From Allobacillus salarius (GTDB lineage: Bacteria; Bacillota; Bacilli; Bacillales; Alkalibacillaceae): a stretch of DNA of 48,690 nucleotides. The notes under the pieces are model-generated. The model was not told where the DNA came from, made no database searches, and saw only the letters and a program-made list of their open reading frames with translations. A program made the translations under genes and the position numbers. The stretch covers positions 1-48,690 of the forward strand of contig NZ_VMHE01000018.1 in assembly GCF_007559425.1 (NCBI RefSeq), written 5' to 3'. This document shows, one piece after another, positions 1 to 7,748 of the stretch (its first letter is position 1; every line of letters starts with the position of its first letter).

Positions 1-95
1 CTGTTTTTAAAAATGCAATTCAAAACATTGGAGAAGTCTTTGTATTTTTAAAAAGAGCAATTATGAAATTGATTCATATAGTATATGTTTTTACT

Positions 96-1247
96 TTAAT
101 ACATCAAGTATTTGTCTCTTTTTTGGATAAAACGTTCGAGTTCAGGTTTAGTTTCATTTAACCAATCGTCAGCTTTGCCTACTAACAACGCATGTCGAAG
201 TTGATCTGTACCTGCTAATAAATCAAGAAAATAAAACTGACTGTCATCCAAACTTTTTATGAATTCTATATCATTTGGATATAGATTATAGATGATTTCT
301 AACAATTTCACACCCGTATAAAAAGAGTTGAACTTCTCCCTGTCTAATACGTGTAGTTGAACTCCGGCGCAAGGTTCCCCTTTAAATTTCTGATAATGTG
401 GAGTGAAAAACACTGGTCTCGCCTTTACGCCAGGTATTTCAAGATTATTAAATGCATTAGTAAGCTCGTCTGCATTTATGAAGGGTGCTCCTACATATTC
501 AAAAGGTTTTGTTGTTCCGCGTCCCTCTGATACATTTGTACCTTCTATCAAACATGTGCCTGGATATAACACACACATATCTATTTGAGTAACATTTGGG
601 GTTGGAGCCACCCAACATAAATCCATTTCGTCATAGTAATACTTTCTTTCCCAATCCTGCATCTGTATTACATCCAGTGAGCAACCAATCGAGTATTCTT
701 CATTGAAGTAATTTGCTAGTTCTCCGACAGTCATTCCATGTCGCACAGGAATCGGATAAAGTCCAACGAATGAGGTAAATCCATCTTCGACTATATTTCC
801 CTCAACTTGAAAACCATTTATCGGATTAGGTCGATCAAGCACAACAAATTTAACATTATATTTTGCACAAGCTTTCATCATATTTGCCATGGAATAAATA
901 AAAGTATAGTATCTAGAACCGATATCTTGTAAATCAAAGATAACAACATCAAGACCATCTAGCATTTCTGCAGTCGGTTCTCTCACTTCACCGTATAGAC
1001 TATAAACTGGGAGACCTGTTTTTTCGTCTACCGTAGAATCCAAATGCTCCCCTTCATTAGCATTACCACGTATTCCGTGCTCAGGTGAAAAAAGACAATG
1101 CAAATTTAACAAATCGCTATTATACATCAAGTCAATTGTAGAATTCAATTGCTTATTCACACCAGTAATATTCGTTAACAAGCCTAACTTTTGCCCTGAG
1201 AAGTCTTTTTCAAATGAATCTAAAAAAACATCAACACCGAGTTTCAT
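96..1247 (-). CDS. namZ: NamZ-type exo-beta-N-acetylmuramidase (DUF1343 family)
   Basis: This is a 383-residue member of the DUF1343/YbbC family. Family members such as Bacillus subtilis NamZ release N-acetylmuramic acid from the non-reducing end of peptidoglycan fragments. Visible family signatures are SPEHG near residues 54-58 and DLQDIGSRYYT near 105-115. The protein begins MKLGVDVF and has no signal peptide, unlike the secreted B. subtilis enzyme, so I infer that it acts in the cytoplasm. It starts 8 nt after the stop of the upstream permease gene, behind an AGGTG-like ribosome binding site, so it is the last visible gene of the muropeptide uptake operon. NagZ and MurQ, the usual partners, are not in the window but could lie beyond its left edge. 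The family assignment is confident; the intracellular site is inference. Confidence 0.9.
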   Translation of the reverse strand: MKLGVDVFLDSFEKDFSGQKLGLLTNITGVNKQLNSTIDLMYNSDLLNLHCLFSPEHGIRGNANEGEHLDSTVDEKTGLPVYSLYGEVREPTAEMLDGLDVVIFDLQDIGSRYYTFIYSMANMMKACAKYNVKFVVLDRPNPINGFQVEGNIVEDGFTSFVGLYPIPVRHGMTVGELANYFNEEYSIGCSLDVIQMQDWERKYYYDEMDLCWVAPTPNVTQIDMCVLYPGTCLIEGTNVSEGRGTTKPFEYVGAPFINADELTNAFNNLEIPGVKARPVFFTPHYQKFKGEPCAGVQLHVLDREKFNSFYTGVKLLEIIYNLYPNDIEFIKSLDDSQFYFLDLLAGTDQLRHALLVGKADDWLNETKPELERFIQKRDKYLMY

Positions 1248-1255
1248 ACACGCAC

Positions 1256-2158
1256 CTAACCTTTTATTGAATCAGATCCAGAATTTTCAACGAAGTGTCT
1301 TTGCAATGCTAAAAAGACGATTAATATTGGAATTAAAGCAATTATGGTACCTGTTGCTATATGTCTCGTATTTGCTGAGAACTGACCTTCCAATTGATAA
1401 AGGCCCACAGTAAGTGGATACATCGAAGAGTCTTTTAATAAAATAAGCGGCCACAAGAAATTGTTCCACGCTCCAATAAAACAAAGAATAGCTAAAGTTG
1501 CGAGCATCGGTTTGGTCATTGGCATCATAATTCTCCACCAAACTTGAAATACATTCGCCCCATCAATAATTGCCGATTCTTCAATTTCTTTCGGAATTCC
1601 CAAATAAGCTTGGCGCATTAAGAATATACCGAAAGCATTAATAGCAGTTGGTAAAATAACACCTGTATATGTTCCTACTAATCCCATCTTATTTAAGATT
1701 AAATAAATCGGAATCATAGATGCCTCAACCGGAATCATCATCGTTGCAATAATCAAGATAAAGACTATCTTATTTCCTCTAAAGTTAATTCGAGCTAGAG
1801 CAAAGCCTGCTAAACTAGCAAATAATAATGGAAGAACAACCCCAAAAAACGTTAAGATTGCACTGTTCATCAAATAAATTGGGATTGGTAACGTATTCCA
1901 CACTTCAATATAATTTGCAAAAGTGAAATTCTCCGGAATAAAAGTTGGAGGAAATGAAAAAACTGATTCATTCGCACTCTTGAAAGAAGTTGATACTGTC
2001 CAAATAAATGGCATAATCGTAAACAGCGCCAAAACCGTCAATAGTAGATAAGATACTAATTTATTTACAGTTTTGGGCTTTAAACGACGCTTAGACATTT
2101 TGTTTTTCGATTCTATTTCTGTTACTTTCGCTTGGTCTAAACCTGGCTGTTGTGGCAC
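1256..2158 (-). CDS. Carbohydrate ABC transporter permease, MalG type
   Basis: This 300-residue inner-membrane permease has about six hydrophobic segments. The cytoplasmic EAA loop (EEIEESAIIDGAN, about two thirds along) is the contact surface for the ATPase. It starts at GTG, 7 nt after a GGAGGAG ribosome binding site, and has an unusual charged N-terminal extension of about 30 residues before the first membrane segment. It pairs with the MalF-type permease just upstream (18 nt gap) and with the binding protein. No ATPase gene lies in the cluster, so the importer probably borrows a shared MsmX/MsmK-type ATPase, as many Firmicute sugar importers do. The substrate is probably a MurNAc-containing sugar or muropeptide, judged only from the neighbouring recycling enzymes. 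Confidence 0.92.
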   Translation of the reverse strand: MPQQPGLDQAKVTEIESKNKMSKRRLKPKTVNKLVSYLLLTVLALFTIMPFIWTVSTSFKSANESVFSFPPTFIPENFTFANYIEVWNTLPIPIYLMNSAILTFFGVVLPLLFASLAGFALARINFRGNKIVFILIIATMMIPVEASMIPIYLILNKMGLVGTYTGVILPTAINAFGIFLMRQAYLGIPKEIEESAIIDGANVFQVWWRIMMPMTKPMLATLAILCFIGAWNNFLWPLILLKDSSMYPLTVGLYQLEGQFSANTRHIATGTIIALIPILIVFLALQRHFVENSGSDSIKG

Positions 2159-2176
2159 TTTTGTTCCTCCTCCCCT

Positions 2177-3037
2177 TTAGGATGATTGGTCTTTTCGATC
2201 TTGAGCAATCATATTTAAGATTGTAATTAACAGAATAACGACAAATAGCAATACTGCAATAGCACTTGCGTAACCGAAGTTAATATTCTCAAATGCTTCC
2301 TGATAAACCATATAAACTAGAGTCGTTGTTGATTTTAATGGACCCCCACCTGTCATAACAAGCATTAAAGTAAATTCTTTGAAAGCACCCATAGTTGAAA
2401 TGACGGTTACAAAAAATATAATTGGTCTAATTAATGGAAATGTAATGGACATGTGTTTTCTCCAAAACCCTGCTCCGTCAATTTCAGCTGCTTCATATAA
2501 TTGTGGGGAAATCGCTTGCAATCCAGCCAAATATATAATCATATAGTAACCAATACCTTGCCATACAGTTACTATAGCAATACTGATCATCGCAGTGTTT
2601 TCACTTGTTAACCAAGGTATTGCGTCTATACCGATTAGAGAAATTAAGTAATTTAGCAATCCTTCGCTAGCAAACATCCACTTCCAAAGAAGTGCTGTAA
2701 TAACGACAGATACAAGTACCGGAAAATAAAATGCTAGGCGATACATTTTAATACCCATCAATTTTTGATTTACCAAAATGGCTAGTAACAAGGAAATAAT
2801 TGTAATGGCTGGCGTTACCATGATCCAATAAAAAAATGTATTCTTTAAAGCTTTCCAAAAATCACCGTCATCAAAAGCTTTTTTGTAATTTTCTAACCCC
2901 ACAAATTCAGGAGGAGTAAACACGTTATAACTAGTAAAGCTTAGATAGATGACCCATCCAATAGGAATTAAACTGAAAAGCAATAATAGTATTGCTGCCG
3001 GCGAAAGGAACAGCCAAGCATGTCTCTCTTTATACAT
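2177..3037 (-). CDS. Carbohydrate ABC transporter permease, MalF type
   Basis: This 286-residue membrane protein of the sugar ABC permease family has six predicted helices and an EAA loop (YEAAEIDGAGFWRKH). It starts at ATG behind an AGGAGG site spaced about 7 nt. It forms the heterodimeric channel with the MalG-type permease encoded next. A hairpin lies between it and the upstream binding-protein gene, so it is probably expressed at a lower level than the binding protein. The transported sugar cannot be read from the sequence; the cell-wall recycling context suggests MurNAc-peptide or GlcNAc-MurNAc. Confidence 0.92.
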   Translation of the reverse strand: MYKERHAWLFLSPAAILLLLFSLIPIGWVIYLSFTSYNVFTPPEFVGLENYKKAFDDGDFWKALKNTFFYWIMVTPAITIISLLLAILVNQKLMGIKMYRLAFYFPVLVSVVITALLWKWMFASEGLLNYLISLIGIDAIPWLTSENTAMISIAIVTVWQGIGYYMIIYLAGLQAISPQLYEAAEIDGAGFWRKHMSITFPLIRPIIFFVTVISTMGAFKEFTLMLVMTGGGPLKSTTTLVYMVYQEAFENINFGYASAIAVLLFVVILLITILNMIAQDRKDQSS

Positions 3038-3065
3038 AGATATCCTCCTAGAATCTAAGAAAAAT

Positions 3066-3098
3066 CAAACCCCGTGTATACAACTACACAGGGTCTGT
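3066..3098 (-). terminator. Intercistronic hairpin between binding protein and permease genes
   Basis: On the minus strand, ACCCTGTGTA and TACACGGGGT pair with one mismatch around a 6-nt loop, followed by a weak T-rich run. It sits just after the binding-protein stop and before the permease start. That is the usual place for a partial terminator or mRNA-stabilising hairpin that keeps binding protein in excess over permease. Confidence 0.6.
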
Positions 3099-3119
3099 AT
3101 TTTTCAAGCCATTCGCTGA

Positions 3120-4379
3120 TTACTCACTCAACAATTCATTGACCTGTTTCTCAGCATTATCTAGAGCCTCTTTGGGATCTAGATCATTCAATAGAACTTC
3201 TTCATATGTTTCACTTAGAATCGTGTTAATTTCGTTTGCGTTGCCGATTGGCGGTGCCATGTCAACAGCTTTTTCAATGTTTGTTGCTGAATAATAGTTA
3301 CCCTTTTCCTGAGGGTCTTCTGAATCTTTACCTTCAAGGAATTTATCATCACTTGCAGCTTCTTCGTTAGTCGGCAAAATTGCTGCCAAATCTGTAAACT
3401 CTAACTGATTTTCAACATTTGTAACGTGTTTTACAAAAGCTGTAGCTGCTTCTGGGTGTTTAGTATTCTTTGAAACGACTAAGTTTTGAATTGCTGAATA
3501 TACGATATCTTCATCACTTACAAAGAATGGTGCTGCTTTGGACTTCTCATACATTTCTGGATTCAAGTCTTCAATTTGTCTGTACAGTTGTGGACCAGAA
3601 ACCCACCATGCTAAACGCCCGTCAGCGTACCATTCACTTGCAAGGCTAGAATCCAATAATAAATCATCTGGAATTAAGCCTTTATCGTAATATTCTTTTC
3701 GCTCTGTCAACAACTCAAGAGCTTCCGGTGTATTAAATGCGGCCTTTGTACCTTCTTCATTTACTAAGTCAATTCCATATGTTGGGAAAAGAATCCAAAG
3801 GTCTTGCCAAGAGGTTGTTGTATAACCACCTGCGTATGTTCCTGTTTCTTCATAGATTTTTTCTGACATTTCCCATGCTTCATCGATTGTTTCTGGTGGT
3901 GCATCGAAACCAGCTTCCGCGAGAATTTCAGGATTATAAATAACTCCTCCAGTTGTAAAATACCAAGGTACAGCATAAGAAGTTCCATCAACTACACCTG
4001 ATGCCCATAAACCTTCTGGATAGCGATCTTTGTAGTCAGACGCCGCTTCATCCATATTCAATAGTGCACCTTCACCAGCTAAACGCTTTGTAAAACGAGG
4101 GTTCAAGTTGACAACGTCAGACATATTGCCACTTGAAGCTTCTGTTAACGTTTTCTGCTCAATATTTTTAGCTGGAACATCTTCCCAAACTACTTTCACA
4201 TCTGGATTTTCTTCTTCAAACGATTCAATCATTCCATTAATATAATCATCGAAAGTAGGGCTTAACTCCATCGTGTTAAAGACTATTTCTTTTTTACCAT
4301 CACTGCCCTCTTCGTCCCCACAAGCTGCTAAAAACGTTATCATGAGAACGATCAATAAACCAGATAATGCTTTTTTCAT
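3120..4379 (-). CDS. Extracellular solute-binding lipoprotein of sugar ABC importer
   Basis: This 419-residue family 1 solute-binding protein has a lipoprotein signal peptide with lipobox LAAC, so Cys20 is the expected lipidated residue. A short acidic linker precedes the binding domain. The middle shows the family pattern of a periplasmic-type fold (AVPWYFTTGGVIYNPEILAEAG and similar). It should capture the substrate outside the membrane and deliver it to the two permeases encoded downstream. It starts at ATG behind a GGGGG-type site, 15 nt after the stop of the serine hydrolase gene, so the two are co-transcribed. The neighbouring NamZ, AmiE-like and kinase genes suggest that the ligand is a MurNAc-peptide or GlcNAc-MurNAc saccharide; this is inference. 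Confidence 0.9.
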   Translation of the reverse strand: MKKALSGLLIVLMITFLAACGDEEGSDGKKEIVFNTMELSPTFDDYINGMIESFEEENPDVKVVWEDVPAKNIEQKTLTEASSGNMSDVVNLNPRFTKRLAGEGALLNMDEAASDYKDRYPEGLWASGVVDGTSYAVPWYFTTGGVIYNPEILAEAGFDAPPETIDEAWEMSEKIYEETGTYAGGYTTTSWQDLWILFPTYGIDLVNEEGTKAAFNTPEALELLTERKEYYDKGLIPDDLLLDSSLASEWYADGRLAWWVSGPQLYRQIEDLNPEMYEKSKAAPFFVSDEDIVYSAIQNLVVSKNTKHPEAATAFVKHVTNVENQLEFTDLAAILPTNEEAASDDKFLEGKDSEDPQEKGNYYSATNIEKAVDMAPPIGNANEINTILSETYEEVLLNDLDPKEALDNAEKQVNELLSE

Positions 4380-4394
4380 GATCTTACCCCCTGT

Positions 4395-5423
4395 TTAATT
4401 AGATAAAGAATCAAAAACAAGATTGTGTACCTCTTTTCGCAAAGAGGCTATACTGTTTTCTCTTCCATAGTGAACTCGGTTGGTTAGAAGAATCACTGCT
4501 TTTTTTCTAGAGTCATCAAACCAAATCGACGTACCCGTAAAGCCAGTATGACCAAAACTCCAATCTGAAAACTGCTCTCCAGCAATCTGTACACCCTTGT
4601 TGAATTGCCATCCTAGTCCTCTCGCTTGATTCGATGAAACGAACTTCGTTTCAATGGAAAACTGTCGAGTCGTTTCTGCCAGGAAGTCATCATCATTTTG
4701 TTTCAACCAAGCTTGTGCATATTTTTTCATATCTGTTAAGGTCGAGAATAATCCTGCATGTCCCGCAACACCATCCATGTGACGTGCATTCTCATCATGC
4801 ACCTTCCCTTGGATATATTGCTCACTGCTTGAATCCCATTCTGTCGCAGCAAATGAAAGGTTTAATGAAGGATTAAAACATGTGTGGTTCATCTCTAGCG
4901 GTTCAAAAATTATTTTATCAGCTAATACATCCAGTGGCTTTCCGGTTATGTTCTCTGCTAATAGACCAAGCAAAATGAAGTTCAAATCACTGTAAGTAAT
5001 TTCATTCGATGTTTCTGTTCGTGATTCTAGCTCAATAATTTTTTGGATAATTGCATCTTTCGAAAAATTACTCATATGATGAAATGGATAAAACGCTTGC
5101 AATCCGCTAGAATGTTGTAACAATTCTTTAACACTGATTTCCCTAGAAAAATGAAATGAAAAATAGTTGTTGATTGAATCATCCAACTGAATCTTTTCTT
5201 GCTCAATCAACTTTAATATGACTGGAAGCGTTGCTGTTACTTTCGTCAATGAAGCTAAATCAAAAACTGTATGTATATTGATGGGTGTATGGTCTTGTTC
5301 TCCATTAACTCCATTGTAAGCTTCAAGAATTGTTTGGTCGGAATCCACAACAGCTAATGCATAACCTGGAATCTTTCTATTTTCGATACATTGATCCAAA
5401 TACTTTATTACTTGATGAACCAA
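4395..5423 (-). CDS. Serine hydrolase of beta-lactamase/AmiE family
   Basis: This 342-residue class C beta-lactamase-like serine hydrolase carries the catalytic SxxK motif as SLTK (Ser58, Lys61), a YSD box near residue 144 and an HTG motif in FGHTGFTG near 290. In B. subtilis the AmiE amidase of this family sits beside namZ and removes peptides from MurNAc. Here there is no signal peptide (start MVHQVIKY), so I infer a cytoplasmic amidase acting on imported muropeptides. The start is TTG, about 10 nt after a GAGGAG site. A cre-like box lies 26-40 nt upstream of the start, and this is the first gene of the unit running through the ABC importer to NamZ. The beta-lactamase fold is confident; amidase activity is moderately supported by context. 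Confidence 0.85.
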   Translation of the reverse strand: MVHQVIKYLDQCIENRKIPGYALAVVDSDQTILEAYNGVNGEQDHTPINIHTVFDLASLTKVTATLPVILKLIEQEKIQLDDSINNYFSFHFSREISVKELLQHSSGLQAFYPFHHMSNFSKDAIIQKIIELESRTETSNEITYSDLNFILLGLLAENITGKPLDVLADKIIFEPLEMNHTCFNPSLNLSFAATEWDSSSEQYIQGKVHDENARHMDGVAGHAGLFSTLTDMKKYAQAWLKQNDDDFLAETTRQFSIETKFVSSNQARGLGWQFNKGVQIAGEQFSDWSFGHTGFTGTSIWFDDSRKKAVILLTNRVHYGRENSIASLRKEVHNLVFDSLSN

Positions 5424-5449
5424 GGACTCTGCACTCCTCTAATACCATT

Positions 5450-5463
5450 AGAAACCGCTTTCA
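5450..5463 (-). promoter_or_regulatory. cre-like CcpA operator
   Basis: The minus strand reads TGAAAGCGGTTTCT, which matches 13 of 14 positions of the Bacillus cre consensus TGWAANCGNTNWCA. It lies just upstream of the first gene of the hydrolase-ABC-NamZ unit. This suggests carbon catabolite control of cell-wall sugar recycling. Confidence 0.65.
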
Positions 5464-5535
5464 CTATGTTTAATTAAGATTATATAGAATATTATTACAA
5501 ATAGCAATACTTTTTTCTGAAATTTAATTTCATTT

Positions 5536-6471
5536 TTATTTTTGCAATGGAATATACTTTTGATTGATTTGTTGTAATGCAGCAATAACCGATCCGATCA
5601 CCGGTTCAACCTTAGGCAAGATCAATTCACATTCCTCATTTAAAAAATGTTCAAGCATAGGAAGAATCACATCATTACGATTGAACAACCCTCCAACGAG
5701 CACGACCTGCTTATTTGATAATGGAAAATGTTCGAGAATCATTTCAATCGATTTCGACAAGTCTTTCGCAGCTCGTTGAAGGATAGATTTTGCGTCGGTA
5801 TCACCCATATCAAAAGCTTCAAAAACGACCTTACTTAAAGCAGAAATATGATTCCTTGGAGATTCGGCTTGATAAATGGTCGGTACAATATCTTTTAAAT
5901 CCCCACTGATCTCAAAATATTTTCCAATTAAATTAGCTAAGATGGTTTCTTTCTGATTTCGATCGTAATGTTGAAAGATAACTTGTAAAGCATCCCTACC
6001 AATTGCATAGCCACTACCTTCATCACCGATCAAATACCCCCAACCGCCGACACGCTTTTTATTTAAGTGTTGATCTATCCCAAAACCAATTGAACCGGTC
6101 CCAGCAATTTGGACAATTCCAGGTTCTCCGAATGTACCACTATACAATGCATTAACAGCATCATGTTCGATTAAATACGGAAATTGACCTCCCACCAAGC
6201 GTTTAAATAATGCTTCAATAAACTCTTTATTTACATGGTTTTCTGTTCCAGATAAACCTGCAAAACAGTAATCAATATGTTGAAAAAGTTCTGGTTGCTG
6301 GTTTTTTATTTCAGAGAATATTTTTAAGAAAGTACCTTCTATGGATTCTCTTGAACCGGAATTTAAATTGGAGGGTCCGGCTAGAACCCTTGCATACACC
6401 TGTCCTGTTTCATCAGATAATACCGCTTCCGTTTTCGTACCTCCACCGTCTATCCCAATAACGTAACTCAT
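5536..6471 (-). CDS. BadF/BadG-type sugar kinase, likely MurNAc/GlcNAc kinase
   Basis: This 311-residue ATPase belongs to the BadF/BadG/BcrA/BcrD family, which includes N-acetylglucosamine kinase and MurK. The phosphate-1 loop IDGGGTKTE is at residues 7-15, with IAGTGSIGFG near the middle and VLVGGLFNR near the end. It would phosphorylate MurNAc and/or GlcNAc released by the neighbouring hydrolases before MurQ-type processing. I chose the ATG at 6471 because a CGGAGG site lies 7 nt before it; an in-frame codon six residues upstream lacks a site. It is separated from the serine hydrolase gene by about 110 nt carrying the cre box, so it may have its own promoter and read into the operon. Confidence 0.88.
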   Translation of the reverse strand: MSYVIGIDGGGTKTEAVLSDETGQVYARVLAGPSNLNSGSRESIEGTFLKIFSEIKNQQPELFQHIDYCFAGLSGTENHVNKEFIEALFKRLVGGQFPYLIEHDAVNALYSGTFGEPGIVQIAGTGSIGFGIDQHLNKKRVGGWGYLIGDEGSGYAIGRDALQVIFQHYDRNQKETILANLIGKYFEISGDLKDIVPTIYQAESPRNHISALSKVVFEAFDMGDTDAKSILQRAAKDLSKSIEMILEHFPLSNKQVVLVGGLFNRNDVILPMLEHFLNEECELILPKVEPVIGSVIAALQQINQKYIPLQK

Positions 6472-6489
6472 GAAATTGCCTCCGTTCAT

Positions 6490-6895
6490 TTTTTCGATTC
6501 AATAACTAACAGTTTACAAAGAGAATATATAAAGTGTCTACTATATCATTGAAAAAATTTCCTGTTTTAGATAATCCATATAAACACTTCAACCCAGCCA
6601 CATTTACCAGTAAGTAGAAATTAGTGCATTCTCAGTTTTTTCTTTCGAATGATATAATACTTCGAAATCTTTTATTCATGCTGTGTACTAGAATCTAATT
6701 TGGCTCATATTTTTTCCGTTAGGTCACATAAAATTCCTGATCGGGCGCATATTGTGTTCTTTCATATTCATATTTTTTGAAACTATACCCATATATGACA
6801 TACTAGGCTCAAATATGACCGATTGGGTCGCATATCCTAACGAAGCATTGCATGGAAACAACCTCTACAACCGCCACCTAAATCCATCCATACAA
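6490..6895. other. Long intergenic region holding an ATATG-class 21-nt array
   Basis: About 400 nt without a supported gene. The left part (6490-6600) should hold the promoter of the kinase gene. The middle carries the phased array listed separately, and the right part ends in a terminator hairpin. Short open frames here are by-products of the array. Confidence 0.7.
6700..6851 (-). repeat. 21-nt phased intergenic array, ATATG class, 7 units
   Basis: On the plus strand a CATAT-like core preceded by GGNC recurs at 6706, 6727, 6748, 6769, 6790, 6810 and 6831. That gives steps of 21, 21, 21, 21, 20 and 21 nt. Read on the minus strand, the core is ATATG followed by NGNCC. Sequence between cores is not conserved. 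Confidence 0.8.
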
Positions 6896-6922
6896 AAAAG
6901 AACCCGCCCTCCATCAGGCGAG
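6893..6922 (-). terminator. Rho-independent terminator
   Basis: On the minus strand GAACTCGCC and GGCGGGTTC pair around an 8-nt loop and are followed by TTTTTT. It lies directly downstream of the acyl-CoA ligase remnant. Confidence 0.75.
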
Positions 6923-6930
6923 TTCATCAT

Positions 6931-7531
6931 TCAATTCGGCGTTGTCATCAACGCATTTTTATCAGTTTTTTCGACATGCGGTTTCGGAAGTTCATCGATA
7001 ATATGAAAGCTCTTCGGTTTTTTATAACGTGATAGTTTCTCCGCACAATACATTTCCAAATCGACTTCCGTTATTTGGTCATCCTTCACCGAAACGTAAG
7101 CGACGACTTTCTCGCCCCATTTTTCATCTGGAATGCCCAGCACAGCTACTTCGTTGACCGCTTCATTCGATTGGAGCCAATGTTCGATTTCGAGTGGAAA
7201 AATATTTTCACCACCAGAAATAATCATTTCCTTTTTCCGGCCAATGATATACACGAAGCCATCTTCGTCAATCCTTGCTAGATCGCCCGTTTTCAACCAA
7301 CCATTTTCTAGTGAACAGTTCGTTTCCTCATCATTATTCCAATAGAATTCGAATAAATGATTTCCGTGAAGCCACAGCTCGCCAACTTCCCCTTGTTCTA
7401 CTTCATTTCCTCGATCATCTACGACTTGAACGTTATTAAAAATCATTTCTTGCCCGACGGAGCCACGTTTCATCCGAGCAATTTTCGGATCGATATAAAA
7501 GTTATTCGGCCCTATAGTAAAATCAAATCGT
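6931..7531 (-). pseudogene. Truncated acyl-CoA/AMP-forming ligase (C-terminal remnant)
   Basis: The longest open part (6931-7473, 180 residues from an internal ATG) is the C-terminal third of an AMP-binding acyl-CoA or MenE-like ligase. Visible motifs are GWLKTGDLARIDEDGFVYI, GRKKEMIISGGENIFP and LPDEKWGEK-like VLGIPDEKWG. Homologous coding continues upstream in frame to about 7528, where it meets a TAG stop; the N-terminal adenylation half is missing. The A10 motif, normally PKTxxGKxxK, reads PKPHVEKTDK, so the Gly before the catalytic Lys is lost. No ribosome binding site precedes the ATG. I read it as a decayed gene that keeps its own terminator. Confidence 0.85.
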
Positions 7532-7532
7532 G

Positions 7533-7613
7533 GCTAGGACACCAAAATTTTGCGCTACCACCGATTTGAAGCACGCTATTCGTGAATAGGTCACTAAAAA
7601 TTTGCGCTACCCT
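7533..7613. repeat. Imperfect direct repeat ending in TTTGCGCTACC
   Basis: Two copies of a unit of about 24 nt, TAGG(A/T)CAC(C/T)AAAA(A/T)TTTGCGCTACC on the plus strand, lie about 52 nt apart, ending near 7559 and 7611. A degenerate CGCTA sits between them at 7575. This may be another short-repeat class or a relic, and it abuts the broken ligase gene. Confidence 0.5.
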
Positions 7614-7680
7614 TTTATAGTATTTCTCTCGAGTTTTTATGTCTTCAAACAAAACGAATTGTTCGCTCATCAAACACCAA

Positions 7681-7712
7681 AAAATCCGAACTAAGTTTTT
7701 AGTTCGGATTTC
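7681..7712 (-). terminator. Rho-independent terminator of the SEC-C gene
   Basis: AATCCGAACT and AGTTCGGATT form a perfect 10-bp stem with an 8-nt loop. On the minus strand the stem is followed by a T run. It lies about 40 nt after the stop of the SEC-C protein gene. Confidence 0.85.
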
Positions 7713-7748
7713 GATTCCATGGATTCACTTCATTCCAATCTCAGTTAG

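Noticed and set aside
7514..7669. Possible 51-residue minus-strand frame starting MSEQFVLFEDIK
   Set aside because: No ribosome binding site; it lies between a terminator and the ligase remnant and includes the TTTGCGCTACC repeats. Its tail (VLQIGGSAKF) vaguely resembles acyl-CoA ligases, so it may be part of the same relic.
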